64,000 nt of DNA, from assembly GCF_030052815.1 (NCBI RefSeq), contig NC_079496.1, positions 42,309,593-42,373,592 on the forward strand. Direction: 5' to 3'. The translations under genes and the position numbers were made by a program. The notes beneath the pieces are model-generated. The model made no database searches. It was not told the origin of the DNA and saw only the letters and a list, made by a program, of their open reading frames with translations. Positions within the stretch are counted from its first letter, which is position 1. Each line of letters opens with the position of its first letter. Positions 47,725-58,727 of this stretch are shown here, one piece after another. Origin of the DNA: Hevea brasiliensis (taxonomy: Eukaryota > Streptophyta > Magnoliopsida > Malpighiales > Euphorbiaceae).

Positions 47725-48012
47725 ACTGAAAGTTAGGGTTTTAAACCAAAATTAGGGGTTTGTTAAATTTTTATTGAATTCATTAAGGTCAATTAATAAC
47801 CATTTGATGTGGTTTGCCCTTAAAATGGACTTGGTTGTGAAATTGAAATGCTCAAAGGACAAGTGCTCCCTTGTGTTGGAAATCTGGACTTTGAGTCCAG
47901 TAGGTTTGGGCAGCCATAAATAGAGTTGTAGAGCTTCAATTGGTGTAAGGCTAATTGGATGTGAAACCTAGGACATAATGCTAGATTTTTTATGAAGAGA
48001 CCCTGCCCAGGA

Positions 48013-49505
48013 ACTGATACACTTGAATTGTATAGATGTTTTTAAGCACATTTGTATACTATCTCATGGCATTTAGGTAAATAATCTCATGCATAGTAGT
48101 TGATTTCATTAGTTTTTGTAATTTCTATTGTCAAGATCTTAATTCTATGTTTTCTGCATCATTTCAAGTGTTTTAGTGAAGTGACAGAGCATAGGAGTGA
48201 AAAGGGAAGCTAGGAGGGATCAAAAGACTCAGAATTGATAGAAAGTACACGGATTGTGTAAGCAAAGCCACAGACCCGTGTAACCTTCTGCCAGAAGAAA
48301 GCCAGAGAGCCAATGGAGAAACAAAAGTACACGGGTCATGTAATTGGACCTGTGTAATCGACATAGACCTATGTAATCGACATAGACCTATGTAAGTCTC
48401 TGCCAGGCACAAGCTTGAAGAACTTTCTAAGAATAAAAGTACACAACCCATGTAACCAAGCTCCTATAGCCAACACAGACCCGTGTAAGTCTCTGTGCCA
48501 ATGCATGACTCCACAATTCCTCTCTAGTAAGTTATATGGCCCGGGGCCGTGTGGTGACACATGGGCCGTGTAATATGATGCGGCCAGTTTTATAACTCGA
48601 ATTCTCGCTCTTGTTTTCTGATTCAAATCAGACTCCTAAAGTTTTTTGGACTAAAAAATGACCTAACCCTAGAGCAGCCATTATAAATAGAAGCATAAAA
48701 CATCAAAAGAAGGGGAACCTATTTTTTTTATCTTTTGATAGCACTTTTTAGGAGTTTCAAAGAGGATTTGCCTTTGAAGTCTCACCAGCCGTCTTGAGGA
48801 CAAGAATATCAGTATCAAGAGGAGTCTTCCAGCCGAAGTTCCATAAGATGAAAGCTGCAAACCCTCTTTGGTTCTTTTATTCCATTTCCTTAAACGGATG
48901 TTTATCACTTTATTTCTTCTAGACAATTTCTTTTTACTGTCTTTATTTTTATTTATCATGATGTTTGCTGAACCTACCATGAGAGAGTAGTTTTCATATT
49001 CTGGAATTAGGAGAGTAATGCTTGTAATCATTATTATGGATGAACAAAAAGTTTTATTTATTGGATTTGGGATTTGTTCCTTGATTTAATTTCTTGTGAT
49101 CTTAATGCATGCTATGTATTGGTACCCACTTAGTAATGATTATAGATATTAATTGAAGGACTGAAAGGTGAAGATTAATATTAGAAAATCAAGATTTTGA
49201 ACATAGGAATTCTGACCTAGACATAGTCTGATACCTTTGTTGAGTTTCAAAATTGGTCAAATACCTTAAAGGATTTTAATTAATTTGATCGCCACGAAAG
49301 TCGGATTTAAGTTAATTAGAATACACCCTAGGTACCTTGAGAAGGACTTAGGATACCTTAGGATTAATTTCTATCAAGGCAAACAATTCTCAATCTAGTA
49401 AATAAACAAGATAACACCCATATTAAGATTCAAGTGTGAAATCTTAATTCCGGAATTGTTTCAAAATAGATTACTTCATTTTAAGTTTATCATTTTAGTA
49501 TTTAA
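48013..49505 (+). repeat. Tat/Ogre-like LTR piece D1
   Basis: About 1.49 kb unlike the surrounding gypsy LTRs. It holds many short near-palindromes of the form ACACGGGTCNTGTA or GACCCGTGTAA (between 48247 and 48575), a TATA box (TTATAAATAG at 48681-48690) and, at 48885-49500, sequence that recurs in D2. LTRs with ACACGG...CCGTGT strings and a CGTGGGA...TGCACTTGCGG end (seen in D2) are known to me from the Tat/Ogre branch of Ty3/gypsy; the assignment is tentative. The 116-codon antisense frame at 49031-48681 has no recognisable product. Confidence 0.55.
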
Positions 49506-49810
49506 AATAGGTTACTCGGGCAATTAAAATAAGTCCTAAAATTTCACTAACAAATAATGAATAGAAAATCATTAAATTAAATAATTATCAAAAATACATC
49601 TAGTATGGCATAATAGTGTAATAATTCTATTTTTAATTATTTTAATTTATTTTTATATTATATTTGCACCAATAAGCATTATGCTTAGTGCGTCGCTTTT
49701 TGCCACGCGTAGGTACTGGAGACTAGGAGAGAGAGCCCAGTAGGCCTTAGACTGGGAGATTGAGATTTTGATCTGTATTGGGTCTCGAGCATCACCTCAT
49801 TAGCAGCGCT

Positions 49811-52800
49811 CGTAACACCCTTACTGTAGGTAGTCCGTACATTCTACTGTTCCGATGACTAACGTCTGTTCGGATAGCTAGAATGTCTGAAACTACTCTT
49901 AAACTGGGGTGAGGAGACATAAATTAATGAAATAAAGACCAAGAAAAATTAAGAAAAAATAAAAGAATTGAAATGTAACTAAGTTAAAGGAGCCAAAACC
50001 ACAGCGATGGTGACCGTACCAGAAAGTCATTGCATAGGCAATTGATGATCCCAGACCTACGAGGAACCCTAGGAAATAATTTTCGGGACGTAAATAAATG
50101 TTTACTGAGGTATAAATGATATTGAAAAAGTCAAAGAAAATTTAGTTAATTGATACAGGTAAAAATAAAAAATAAAATAGACAATATAAAATTAAAGGAA
50201 CCGTCGGATCAGGATTTAGTTGGTACTATAAAAAAAGGTTGACTGTAACCCGAAGAGGGGCATTTTGGTCATTTGGCACCTAGAGTTGACTGTTGACTTA
50301 AATGTCCATTAAAATGAGTAATATTAAAAATTTTGAAATTCTCATGAAAAATAAGAAACTATAGGTAATGTAATTAAAGGAATATAAAAGGAAATTATTA
50401 CAAATATTAAAACTTTAATTATTATAATAATTAAATAAACTTTAGTGGAGTATATAAAGGCATAAGATGACAAATTTTAATCCACTCTGGCCGAATCCTT
50501 CTCTCCTTTCCTCTATGAATTCTTTTCATGCAAGCTTTAAATCCCCTCCATTTTCAACATAAAACCATAAGTTCACTTCATAAAAATTAGTCCTCACACC
50601 TTGGGAAGTCTATAGGCAGCAAAGAAAAAGAGAAATCTTGAAGTTTTCACAAGGCGGAGAAGTAGCCATTAAAGGTTAGTGCTTATATTCTCTTCCTTTC
50701 TTCTTTGCATATTGAATTGAGGTTAAGGTGAAGTGAATTTTGTATGAAATCAAAGGAAATGATAAGTTATGAGAATTGTTGAATTTTGACAGCCTTAGTC
50801 CCCTAGAGAGTTTGATGAATTCCTAATTATAATGATGATTGGTGATGTTAATTGATACACTTAAATGCATTGGAAGTGATATTGCATGTGATATGCATAA
50901 ATTGGGGGAACTTGAATTAGGGTTTGATCATAAATTAAGGTTTTGTGAATATGCTTGAAATTGAGATGAATTGATGATGTTTATAAGTGCCATGAATGCC
51001 AATTTGTAGTTTGGGAGTTAGAGGAATGAAATTGAAAGTGTAAATCTCTTTACAGGTTGAGAATTATTGAATCTAGTATGTGTTTTGAGCCATAAATAAA
51101 ATTGTGTTGCTCCAATTGGTATGAGGCTAATTGAAGATGAAACTAGACCTAAAATGTTTCATTTTTCATGAAGAGACCATGCCCAAATTCTACCCAGAAA
51201 TTGACCAAATTATTATCCCAATTCGGATGACAAAATGATGAACCCAGAAAATTGACTAAATGAATAGTACACATTCATTTGGCCATAACTCCCACTAGAC
51301 AGGCCCAAATGACCTGAATTTTTATACCATTGGAAAGCTTAGATATAGGACTACAACTTTTATGAAGACCACAGAGCCCATAAATGCCTTAAACCAATTC
51401 AAATATTTGGCCTAATTTAGGTCACAAAACTGCCCAGAAATTGCTAGATATAGGCTTACTGGACCAGTTTTGGCAAAGAGGCCATAGCTTGGAATACAAA
51501 AATCCAAATGCAATGAAACAAGTGGCAAAATGTCCACAAGACATCAATATACAATATTACTATTTTGACCAAAACTCAGAAATCAAGGGAATTAGGTCAA
51601 TTGGCTAGATTAAGTTAGTATACAAATTTTAGAAATTGCCTAAGTGACCATTTAACTCCAGGACAGTCTTTCAGTCATATCTCCCACTCAGAAACTCCAA
51701 TTGGGATGAGCCATATTATTCTGGAAACTTGAGCAATAGAGCTCCAACTTTGATTTAGACACTTTCCTTAAATTATAAATGTAAGAATCCCAAAAGATGA
51801 GTCAAAACTACTGACCTGAACTAGGATCCTATTGGCACAGGGTACTTGAGTCTAGGCCAGTGATTTAGCTATAAGAAATTCTACAAAACTTGAAAAATTA
51901 CAATCCAAAATTTTGAGTGACCATAAGACATAAGCCAACAAATTATATGAAGAACACTAAGCCTAAAAGTGATTGCAACATATCCAATTAAATTGGTAAT
52001 TGGTAACTCTAAAATCTGCCTAGTTAAAGAGCCAGAATTAGGAAATGAACCAGTTATGGTTAATTGACCATAACTTGAGCTCCAAAAATCCAAATGACAT
52101 GATTCAAAAAGGGAAAACAAAGACAAGACATTGAGGAACAACTTCCATGAAGGAAGTATTGCCAAAAAGTAGCCACAAGGTGATTAAATTGATAAGTAAA
52201 GTTAAGACACTAAAGCTGAACCTAAAGAAAGGTTCATAAAACAAGCTATTTTATGGTAGGGTTTTAACCCTAATATATTGCTAAACACTGAATTACATGA
52301 AATAGGTATGTGGGACCCACTTTCCCACTACAAAGTGACATGAAATTTCTAATAAGTAATTGATAATGCTTAATTGCCCAAAGTAAACCTAGGCTTATGT
52401 ATATAGTTTGGATCAATTGGTATACCAATTAGGGACTACAGATAGCAGTACTACCTACATGAATAATCATTGACCGACATAATATGTCTAATATGATTGT
52501 TCTACAGGCTATATGCCTGCCCATTGGCCATTGTGCTTAATTTCATTTCTGGCTTTGAGAGCTTGCTCGCTGGCCTTGTACCTGACATAACAGTTGTATA
52601 CAGGGTAGACATATGGTTATCTAACTAGTATACTCCCGTATATCCAGCCTTATAGTCTGTTATAGATTACTTGGGCATTGTTATAAATTAATTAAGACTG
52701 AAAATATAAGAAATGAACAGAAAAGATACCGATAAATTTAATTGTTTCCAAAGTGCAAAAAATGTATAACTGACTTAGAATTTATGAAATTAGCCTAGAA

Positions 52801-53448
52801 TTATCATTTTTAATTACTCAGTTATTTTCTTTAAAGTTTTGCACCACTAAGCAATTCGCTTAGCAGGTTAGTTTTCCATTGCATAGGTACTGGAGATCAG
52901 GCACAGCCATAGCAGCAACCACAGCAGTAGTGCCCTGATAGAGATTAGATTAGATCTGATAGTGTCTGCTAGTCACCTCAGCATAGTAGTTTTAGTAAGG
53001 CCCATGTATATTTAGTTTTGCATTTTGTTTATTGTATATAAGTAAATGATGTAAATCTTTTTGAGATATGTAATTCAATTTTGATATTGTAAATAAATTG
53101 TAAATTATTGTAGATGAAATTCATATCAATGAAATGAAGAATATTTTCTTGAAATGGAAATGAGCAAATTATATGAGTACATAATGACATGATATGATGT
53201 ATGAAAATATGAAATGGATATAAAATTGTTTTTGACAGGTAAACATTGGAACCGGCCAGATGCTAATGCAACAGAGGAGGCTCTGCCCGGGTATCTATAG
53301 AAATAATTTGTGAAAAAAAAAAATTTACCACATATTTTCTATGAAATTTAAAATTAACAATGGACAGGATAAGATAAGATAGGGTGCTCCGGCACTGAAT
53401 GTGGCACGCTTTACTCGGCTACACTGTAGACGGGTAAGGGGTATCACA
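49811..53448 (+). repeat. Solo gypsy LTR S4 (3,638 bp, family C)
   Basis: It starts CGTAACACCC (T to C at the first base) and ends GGTATCACA. The flanks GCGCT and GTGCA make only a poor TSD (three of five bases), so the insertion is old. TATA box TATATAAAG at 50451-50459, splice-donor-like AAAG/GTTAGT at 50675, five ~197-bp modules starting near 51282, 51480, 51675, 51870 and 52068, and hairpin 1 (CTAAGC/GCTTAG) at 52847-52863. No internal region. Confidence 0.82.
50451..50459 (+). promoter_or_regulatory. TATA box of gypsy LTR S4
   Basis: TATATAAAG, about 640 bases into the LTR, at the place equivalent to CTATATAAC in the G7 LTR (58488). Confidence 0.6.
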
Positions 53449-54223
53449 GTGCATATTTTGGTAGAGTCCGCCAGCTTTGTATTTTATCTTTGGACTTTGT
53501 AATTAAATTTTGGATATGTAATGGAAATTATAAATTTGTACATTAATTTTATACATTATGTAAATTAATAATATTTGAAGAATTTTCTTTATAGATTGTT
53601 TATGAATAAGCATGGATTTGTGTTGAGAATGGCGTAAAAATGATTGTTTGAAAAATAAGAAATGATGTTTGAGATTGTGAAAATTTTATATGTTTGAAAT
53701 TATTGTTGAGATTTTAAACAGGAGGAAAATCGTCAAACTATTAATAAATTAGGGAAAACTCCATCGGTTTCTCCGATTGAATGAGTGAACTTAAATTAAC
53801 AAAATTAAATTTAATTACTAGGAATGTAAAAAGATAAGATAAGGCGCTTCGGCATTGAGTGTGATATGCCTTGCTCGGCTACATTGTAGGCAGCAAAGGG
53901 GTGTTACAATTACTCCATAATTCAATTCATTAATTTCATTTAATTTAATTGACATTTTGATCAAAAGTCAATTCTTGAAGTGAATTGACCAAAATGCCCC
54001 TCATCGGGGTACAATCCATCTTTTCATAAATCCCCGATGAGTCCTTAGGTCTTTGGTTCACTTGAATTTTTATAGTGTTTATCTCAATTAATTTTCCCTT
54101 AATTTTTGGTCCCTAAGGTGGCCTTGAATAGTACTAGTCACAGACCAAAAATGGTACTATTAACCTTAAAAATAAAATTTCATCCTTGAAATTTACTTGG
54201 TCTCAGTCTCTGAAGAGTTGTAG

Positions 54224-56307
54224 TGTTAGTAGTATGCCCTAGACCATATCATTTAGTATGTATCCTGTACATGTTTTTATTAATAAAAGGCATTTTTACT
54301 TTTCTGTTTACATACTATATTTATGTGTAATAGAAAAGGTCCATTGATATTTTGTTAGAAATTATATTCTTAAGTTGTTAAAAATATAAGTGACAGTATT
54401 TCTAGTACAAAGTATCATAAATACGTTCATAATCGAAGATACTTCACAATAAGGACATGACTTATCCACAAAGATTGTATTCATGTTTGTTCCTAAGTTA
54501 TTTATATGAGATATAAATAAGATGGAATATAGGCACTTATACATGATAAGTAGGTCGAACCAGTGACATTTATGACAAGCACATGGAGTTTACTCTTGTC
54601 AATGTATTATCATAAATCATATCAGTGCATATAACCTTTAGACCTGAGATAGCACAGTTATCTTGTTTATAGGTGCTTTGAGTTTGATACTGCTTTCATA
54701 CTTGTACTGTGTATGGGTATATGGGCATGTGTTGGCTCCTACTAGTTATATATGGAGGTAGGTGTTGATCAAGATGGAATCTGTTCCTCTAAGTAAATAG
54801 GGATAAAATCCTATTTTCATTTAATTATTCTTGATGTTTCAAGTTGCTGGCCAGGACAGATAGATTTAATCAGAAAAGAGTTTCTGATGAGAAAATCTTT
54901 TAATCAAGAACTGGAATTAAAAGAGAACATAATATTCATAGTAAATGGGGTTTGACATAAACCATGACTCCAGCTTGAGTTGGGATTTTGTAACAGAGAG
55001 ATTCTAATGCATAGTAACATATGATTATAGGTTCATTTAAGGTAAACCTTATTACTAATTGGGTGGGCATGGCATGCTATGCTAGGTGTCAACCATGGTC
55101 TATGAGGTGCATAAAATGATTTAGAGAAATCATTTATGGTAAGAATGAGTTCTAATGATATTAAGAGTTGATATCATGTCTTATTGCCAATTAGTGATGA
55201 GCCTAGTAAGTCACACAAATACACAAGTAATCACCAAATTAAGTATGATTTAATTAATTAATTAAAGAGTTTAATTGATTAATTAAATAGGTTTGGCTTA
55301 CAATTAGATTGCAAAGTCCCTAGCATGGCTTGAAACCAAATCTAGGTTATTGGATATATAGTATAAGTTAAATTTATATTTAATGTGTTTAAATATAAAT
55401 TTAATTAATGAGAAATTAATTAATAGAGATTAATTAATTAATTTATACTTGATATAAATTGATTAGAAGAAGAGAAATATTTATTTTGTGTTGAGAACTC
55501 AAAATTAAGACACAGGGGTATTTTGGTCATTTCATAGGGTGACATGTGGCACCATGAGATGGTGACACTTGGCACTACACATAAGCTTTCCATATGTCTT
55601 TTAATCATGTAAGATGATTAAAGTCAAGATTAAATATAGGTTTGACACTTGGCACAATGTGGTTGGGTCAATTAGACCTAGAGCCAATCAGAAGGTGACA
55701 TGTGGCAAAGGTTTTAAGTGGTAACCTAGCTATATAAGTGCAAGGATGAAAGAACAAAATACACAAGCTGCCATTCTCTCTTTGTGCCGCCACCCTTGGA
55801 TGCCCTCTCCCCTCTTCTTCTTCATCTCTCATCAATTCAAAGAGATTAGCAAACAATCTCTTGAATTAAAAATACTATAAATTGTTTCTAGTGTCCTGTT
55901 TATATATGTAATCTCTCAAAAAGGCAAAACTTGATTTTCTAATTCATAGAAAAAGCTTTAGAAGCTGTTCAAGGGCTGTCATAGGTGATCTTGGTGTGGA
56001 TAAGCTAGAGGGACAACATCTGGTGTTCTAAAAATGCATCCCAAAGGTGCCAAGCACACTGCAGTGCATCAAAAGGTTAGTGCACTTGTTCTTGATCTAA
56101 TATAGGGTTCTAATGGATTAATCTGTTAATTCTAAAATCTTAAATGGCAAATATAGATCTAAAAATATATTAAAAGAGTTTTAATATGCTGTTTATCATT
56201 GAAATCAAATAGATAAAAATAAATATTGCATGATGCATATGACCCTAGATGAAAAATTTTGAATTTCAATGATCTAATCTTGTGTTTTTCATGCTTCTAC
56301 TCCTTCA
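54224..56307 (+). repeat. Solo copia LTR S5 (2,084 bp)
   Basis: TGTTAGTAGTATGCC to CTACTCCTTCA, flanked by TGTAG (54219-54223) and TGTGG (56308-56312), a TSD with one mismatch. There is no copia internal sequence. It has the best preserved promoter of the family: G-box-like motifs at 55540, 55563, 55643 and 55696 and the TATA box CTATATAAG at 55730-55738. Confidence 0.92.
55540..55738 (+). promoter_or_regulatory. S5 promoter: four TGACAYNTGGCA motifs and TATA box
   Basis: Motifs TGACATGTGGCA (55540), TGACACTTGGCA (55563), TGACACTTGGCA (55643) and TGACATGTGGCA (55696), then CTATATAAG (55730). Spacing matches C1 to within a few bases, so the arrangement is conserved in the family. Confidence 0.65.
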
Positions 56308-56315
56308 TGTGGATG

Positions 56316-56805
56316 TTGCCTCTTCATGTCCTCCTCACACTCTCATGTACCCTCCTGGCCTGAATGATGGTTCCATAGCACTTTGACCAGTGGTATTTGC
56401 TTGTTCCTTAGCTGCTTCATCTCATGTGACAAGATCCTTATGGGCTCTTCATCATATATCAGGGTCTGGATTCACCTCAATCTCCTCTACTGGAAAGATG
56501 TGAAAGGGGTATGATCTGTACCTCCTCAACATAGAGACATGAAAGACATTGTGAATCTTTTCCAACTTTGGAGGCAATGCCAACCTATATGCTAATGAAC
56601 CCACTCTTTCCAGAACCTCATATGGCCTAATGAAGCGAGGACTCAGTTTCCCCTTTCTACCAAACCTCATGATCTTCTTCTAAGGTGAAACTTTAAGGAA
56701 TACTTTGTCACCCACACTATACTGAATATCTATTCTCTTCAGATCAATGTAGGACTTTTGTCTATCCGATGCAGCCTTGAGTCTGTCTATGATATTTTGT
56801 TTAAG
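56316..56805 (-). pseudogene. Gypsy integrase C-terminus and chromodomain (G5), broken
   Basis: Minus-strand coding remains, 5' to 3': DRQKSYIDLKR, GDKVFLKVSP followed by a stop, then an open stretch 56670-56452 with MRFGRKGKLSPRFIRPYEVL and IHNVFHVSMLRRY, the conserved integrase C-terminal domain of chromoviruses. The chromodomain end (NHHSGQEGT, EEDMKRQHP) follows in shifted frames at 56400-56316. It starts abruptly at about 56805, against D2. Confidence 0.82.
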
Positions 56806-57540
56806 CGGACTTTTTATGTTTTTTCATTCTATTTTCATTATGTTTGTTAAACTCACCATGAGTGAGTAATTGCTTTATTCTAGAATTAGGAGAGTAATGC
56901 TTATAATCATTATTATGGATCAATATTGAGTTTTATTTATTGGACTTGAGTTTTGTTCTTTGATTTAATATTCTGTGTTCTTAATTCATGCTATGTGTTG
57001 GTACACACCTAGACATGATATAAGATACTAATTGAAGGATTGAAAGGTGAAGGTTAGTGATGGAAAATCAGAATATTGAACTTAGAAAATCTGACCTAGA
57101 GATAAGCTGAAATCCTTCGTGGAGTTCCATAATTAATCATAAATCTTAAAGGGCTTTTATTAGGATTAATCGCCAAAGAAAGTAGGGTTTGATCCTGGTT
57201 GAAACACACCTTAGGTGCCTTGAGAGAAGACCTAGGATATCTTAGGATTAATTTCCATCAAAGCAATGATTCTCAATCCGATGAATAGATAAGATTAAAA
57301 TCTATAGTAAGATTACAGTGTGAAATCTTAATTCTGAAATTGCTTTAATAGATAGTTTTATTCAAAATTTATTTTTAGCATCCAAAATAGATTTAATTCA
57401 TTGTCCATCTATATTTGGTAGCCTAAACAGTCAGAATTATTGTGTAGCTTGGTAGTTGCTCAGTAAATTGCTCGTGGGACAATACTCTACCCATTACTTT
57501 ATTACTTATTAGTGATCTGTGCACTTGCGGGGTTGAAAAA
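56806..57540 (+). repeat. Tat/Ogre-like LTR piece D2
   Basis: 56806-57390 aligns with 48890-49500 in D1 (shared landmarks: CATGAG-GAGTA, TTAGGAGAGTAATGCTT, ATTATTATGGAT, CTTAGGATTAATTTC). It then runs on with CTCGTGGGACAATACTCTAC and GATCTGTGCACTTGCGG (57468-57530), resembling the 3' end of Tat/Ogre-type LTRs. The true 5' and 3' ends are missing. No gene. Confidence 0.55.
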
Positions 57541-57841
57541 CTAGCTAACAGTTCCTCTTCATATGTCAAGTCAGGCTGCACATCTATCTTCTTTGCAGAT
57601 ATGACATGTGAAGGGTCTGATCTGTATCTTCTCAGCATCGAAACATGGAATACGTTGTCGATCTTATCCAGCTCAGGTGGTAAAGCTAGCCCATAGGCTA
57701 CTGGACCCACACATTCAATGACCTCATATGAACCAATAAACCTAGGGCTTAACTTACCCTTCTTTCCAAATCTTAGCACTTTCCTCCATGGAGATACTTT
57801 CAGGAGCACTTTATCCCCCACTTCATACTCTATGTCTTTTC
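57541..57841 (-). pseudogene. Gypsy integrase C-terminus (G6)
   Basis: An open minus-strand stretch encodes DIEYEVGDKVLLKVSPWRKV, LRFGKKGKLSPRFIGSYEVI, ALPPELDKIDNVFHVSMLRR and PDLTYEEELLA, the integrase C-terminal domain just before a chromodomain. After EEELLA the frame continues into unrelated D2 sequence and stops at 57423. The 5' side is cut by the LTR of G7 at 57842. It overlaps in content with the G5 fragment, so the two are separate copies. Confidence 0.85.
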
Positions 57842-58487
57842 TATAACATCCCCACTGTACGTATTATGCACGTATTCTGTACATTCTATTGCTCTAGTGG
57901 CCAAATACCAGTCCAAGCAAGTTAGGATGTCTGAAACTACACTTCGGTGATAGTGAACAGACATATAATGATGAAATAAATAAAAAGAAAATAAAAGAAA
58001 AATCAAAGAAAAGTGAAAGAGAGAAAATGAAGCTAAGTTAAGCAGTAAATGCCAGTAGCGAAGGGTGATTTGCCTTTGGAAAGGCCGTTCTTGACCCGGG
58101 ACATGGAAACCCTCGGAATTAAATTTCGAGACGTAAGTAAAGGTTTATTGAAATGTAATTGACACTAGAAATATCAAAGAAAAATTAATAAATTAGTACA
58201 AAGAAAAACAAAAAATCGAGAAACAGGCAAAAATTGGTGTTACCGAAAAATGTGGAATATAACCCGAAGTGGGGCATTTTGGTCATTTCACACCTAGAGT
58301 TGCCTTTTGACCTCAATTTGCATTAAAAATAAATGATATTGCACTTAGAAAATTTCATGAAAAATTAAAATGAGATACATTATGTAAATAGTGAAAGAAT
58401 TGAGCTAAATGTGGAAATAATGGAACTTAGTATAATTAACCGTTAAACTATTGTTAAGTGCTCCACTAATTCAGAAACTTGGACACC

Positions 58488-58496
58488 TATATAACC
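58488..58496 (+). promoter_or_regulatory. TATA box of G7 LTR
   Basis: CTATATAAC, about 647 bases into the LTR. Transcription would start about 30 bases later (inferred), placing a very long R/U5 region downstream. Confidence 0.6.
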
Positions 58497-58717
58497 CTTG
58501 GGACAGCTGAATCATCATCTTCAACCTTGCTCTGTAAACCAGCCGAAACTCTCACCATTGAAAGAACTCCATAGCCGGCCATGGAAGGACTTCCATGCAC
58601 TCCCATTCCAAGCCTCCTTTCCACTTGGTTCCTTCATTAAAGCTTGCCTACTTACCTTGGGGAAGATATTGGCAACAAGAAAAACAAGATTTGGTGAAGT
58701 TTTGATAAGCTCCAAAA

Positions 58718-58727
58718 GTGGTAAGTG
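58718..58727 (+). other. Conserved 5' splice-site consensus in G7 LTR
   Basis: GTG/GTAAGTG lies 233 bases after the TATA box. Equivalent sites occur in every gypsy LTR copy that covers this position: plus strand 14976, 26172, 40804 and 50675 (GTTAGT); minus strand 13860, 19734 and 39486. Splicing itself is not shown. Confidence 0.5.

Larger units (their letters stand above)
47725..53908 (+). repeat. Gypsy LTR G4 (family C), 5'-truncated and split twice
   Basis: A plus-strand gypsy LTR whose own sequence lies at 47725-48012, 49506-49810 and 53449-53908, ending GGGGTGTTACA. The pieces align with solo LTR S4, which is inserted in it. The missing 5' third ends at C4. Between the first two pieces about 1.47 kb of LTR is replaced by D1. 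A hairpin pair lies at 49673-49707 (TAAGCA/TGCTTA, then GCGTCGC/GCCACGC). Confidence 0.72.
53909..56805 (-). mobile_element. Gypsy element G5, 3' end, split by solo copia LTR S5
   Basis: Minus-strand gypsy: the first ~250 bases of a 3' LTR (54158 back to 53909, cut by G4), the untranslated segment up to 54223, then after S5 the chromodomain and integrase C-terminus at 56316-56805. The untranslated part matches that of G3 (20621-20660). The polypurine tract is degenerate. The boundary at 54158 is approximate. Confidence 0.7.

Noticed and set aside
48681..49031. 116-codon minus-strand open frame in D1
   Set aside because: It is antisense to a TATA-containing LTR segment, has no domain I recognise, and the corresponding part of D2 does not keep it.
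53449..53453. GTGCA as a clean TSD for S4
   Set aside because: The left flank is GCGCT; only three of five bases agree. I keep S4 as a solo LTR from its ends and its alignment with G4, not from the TSD.
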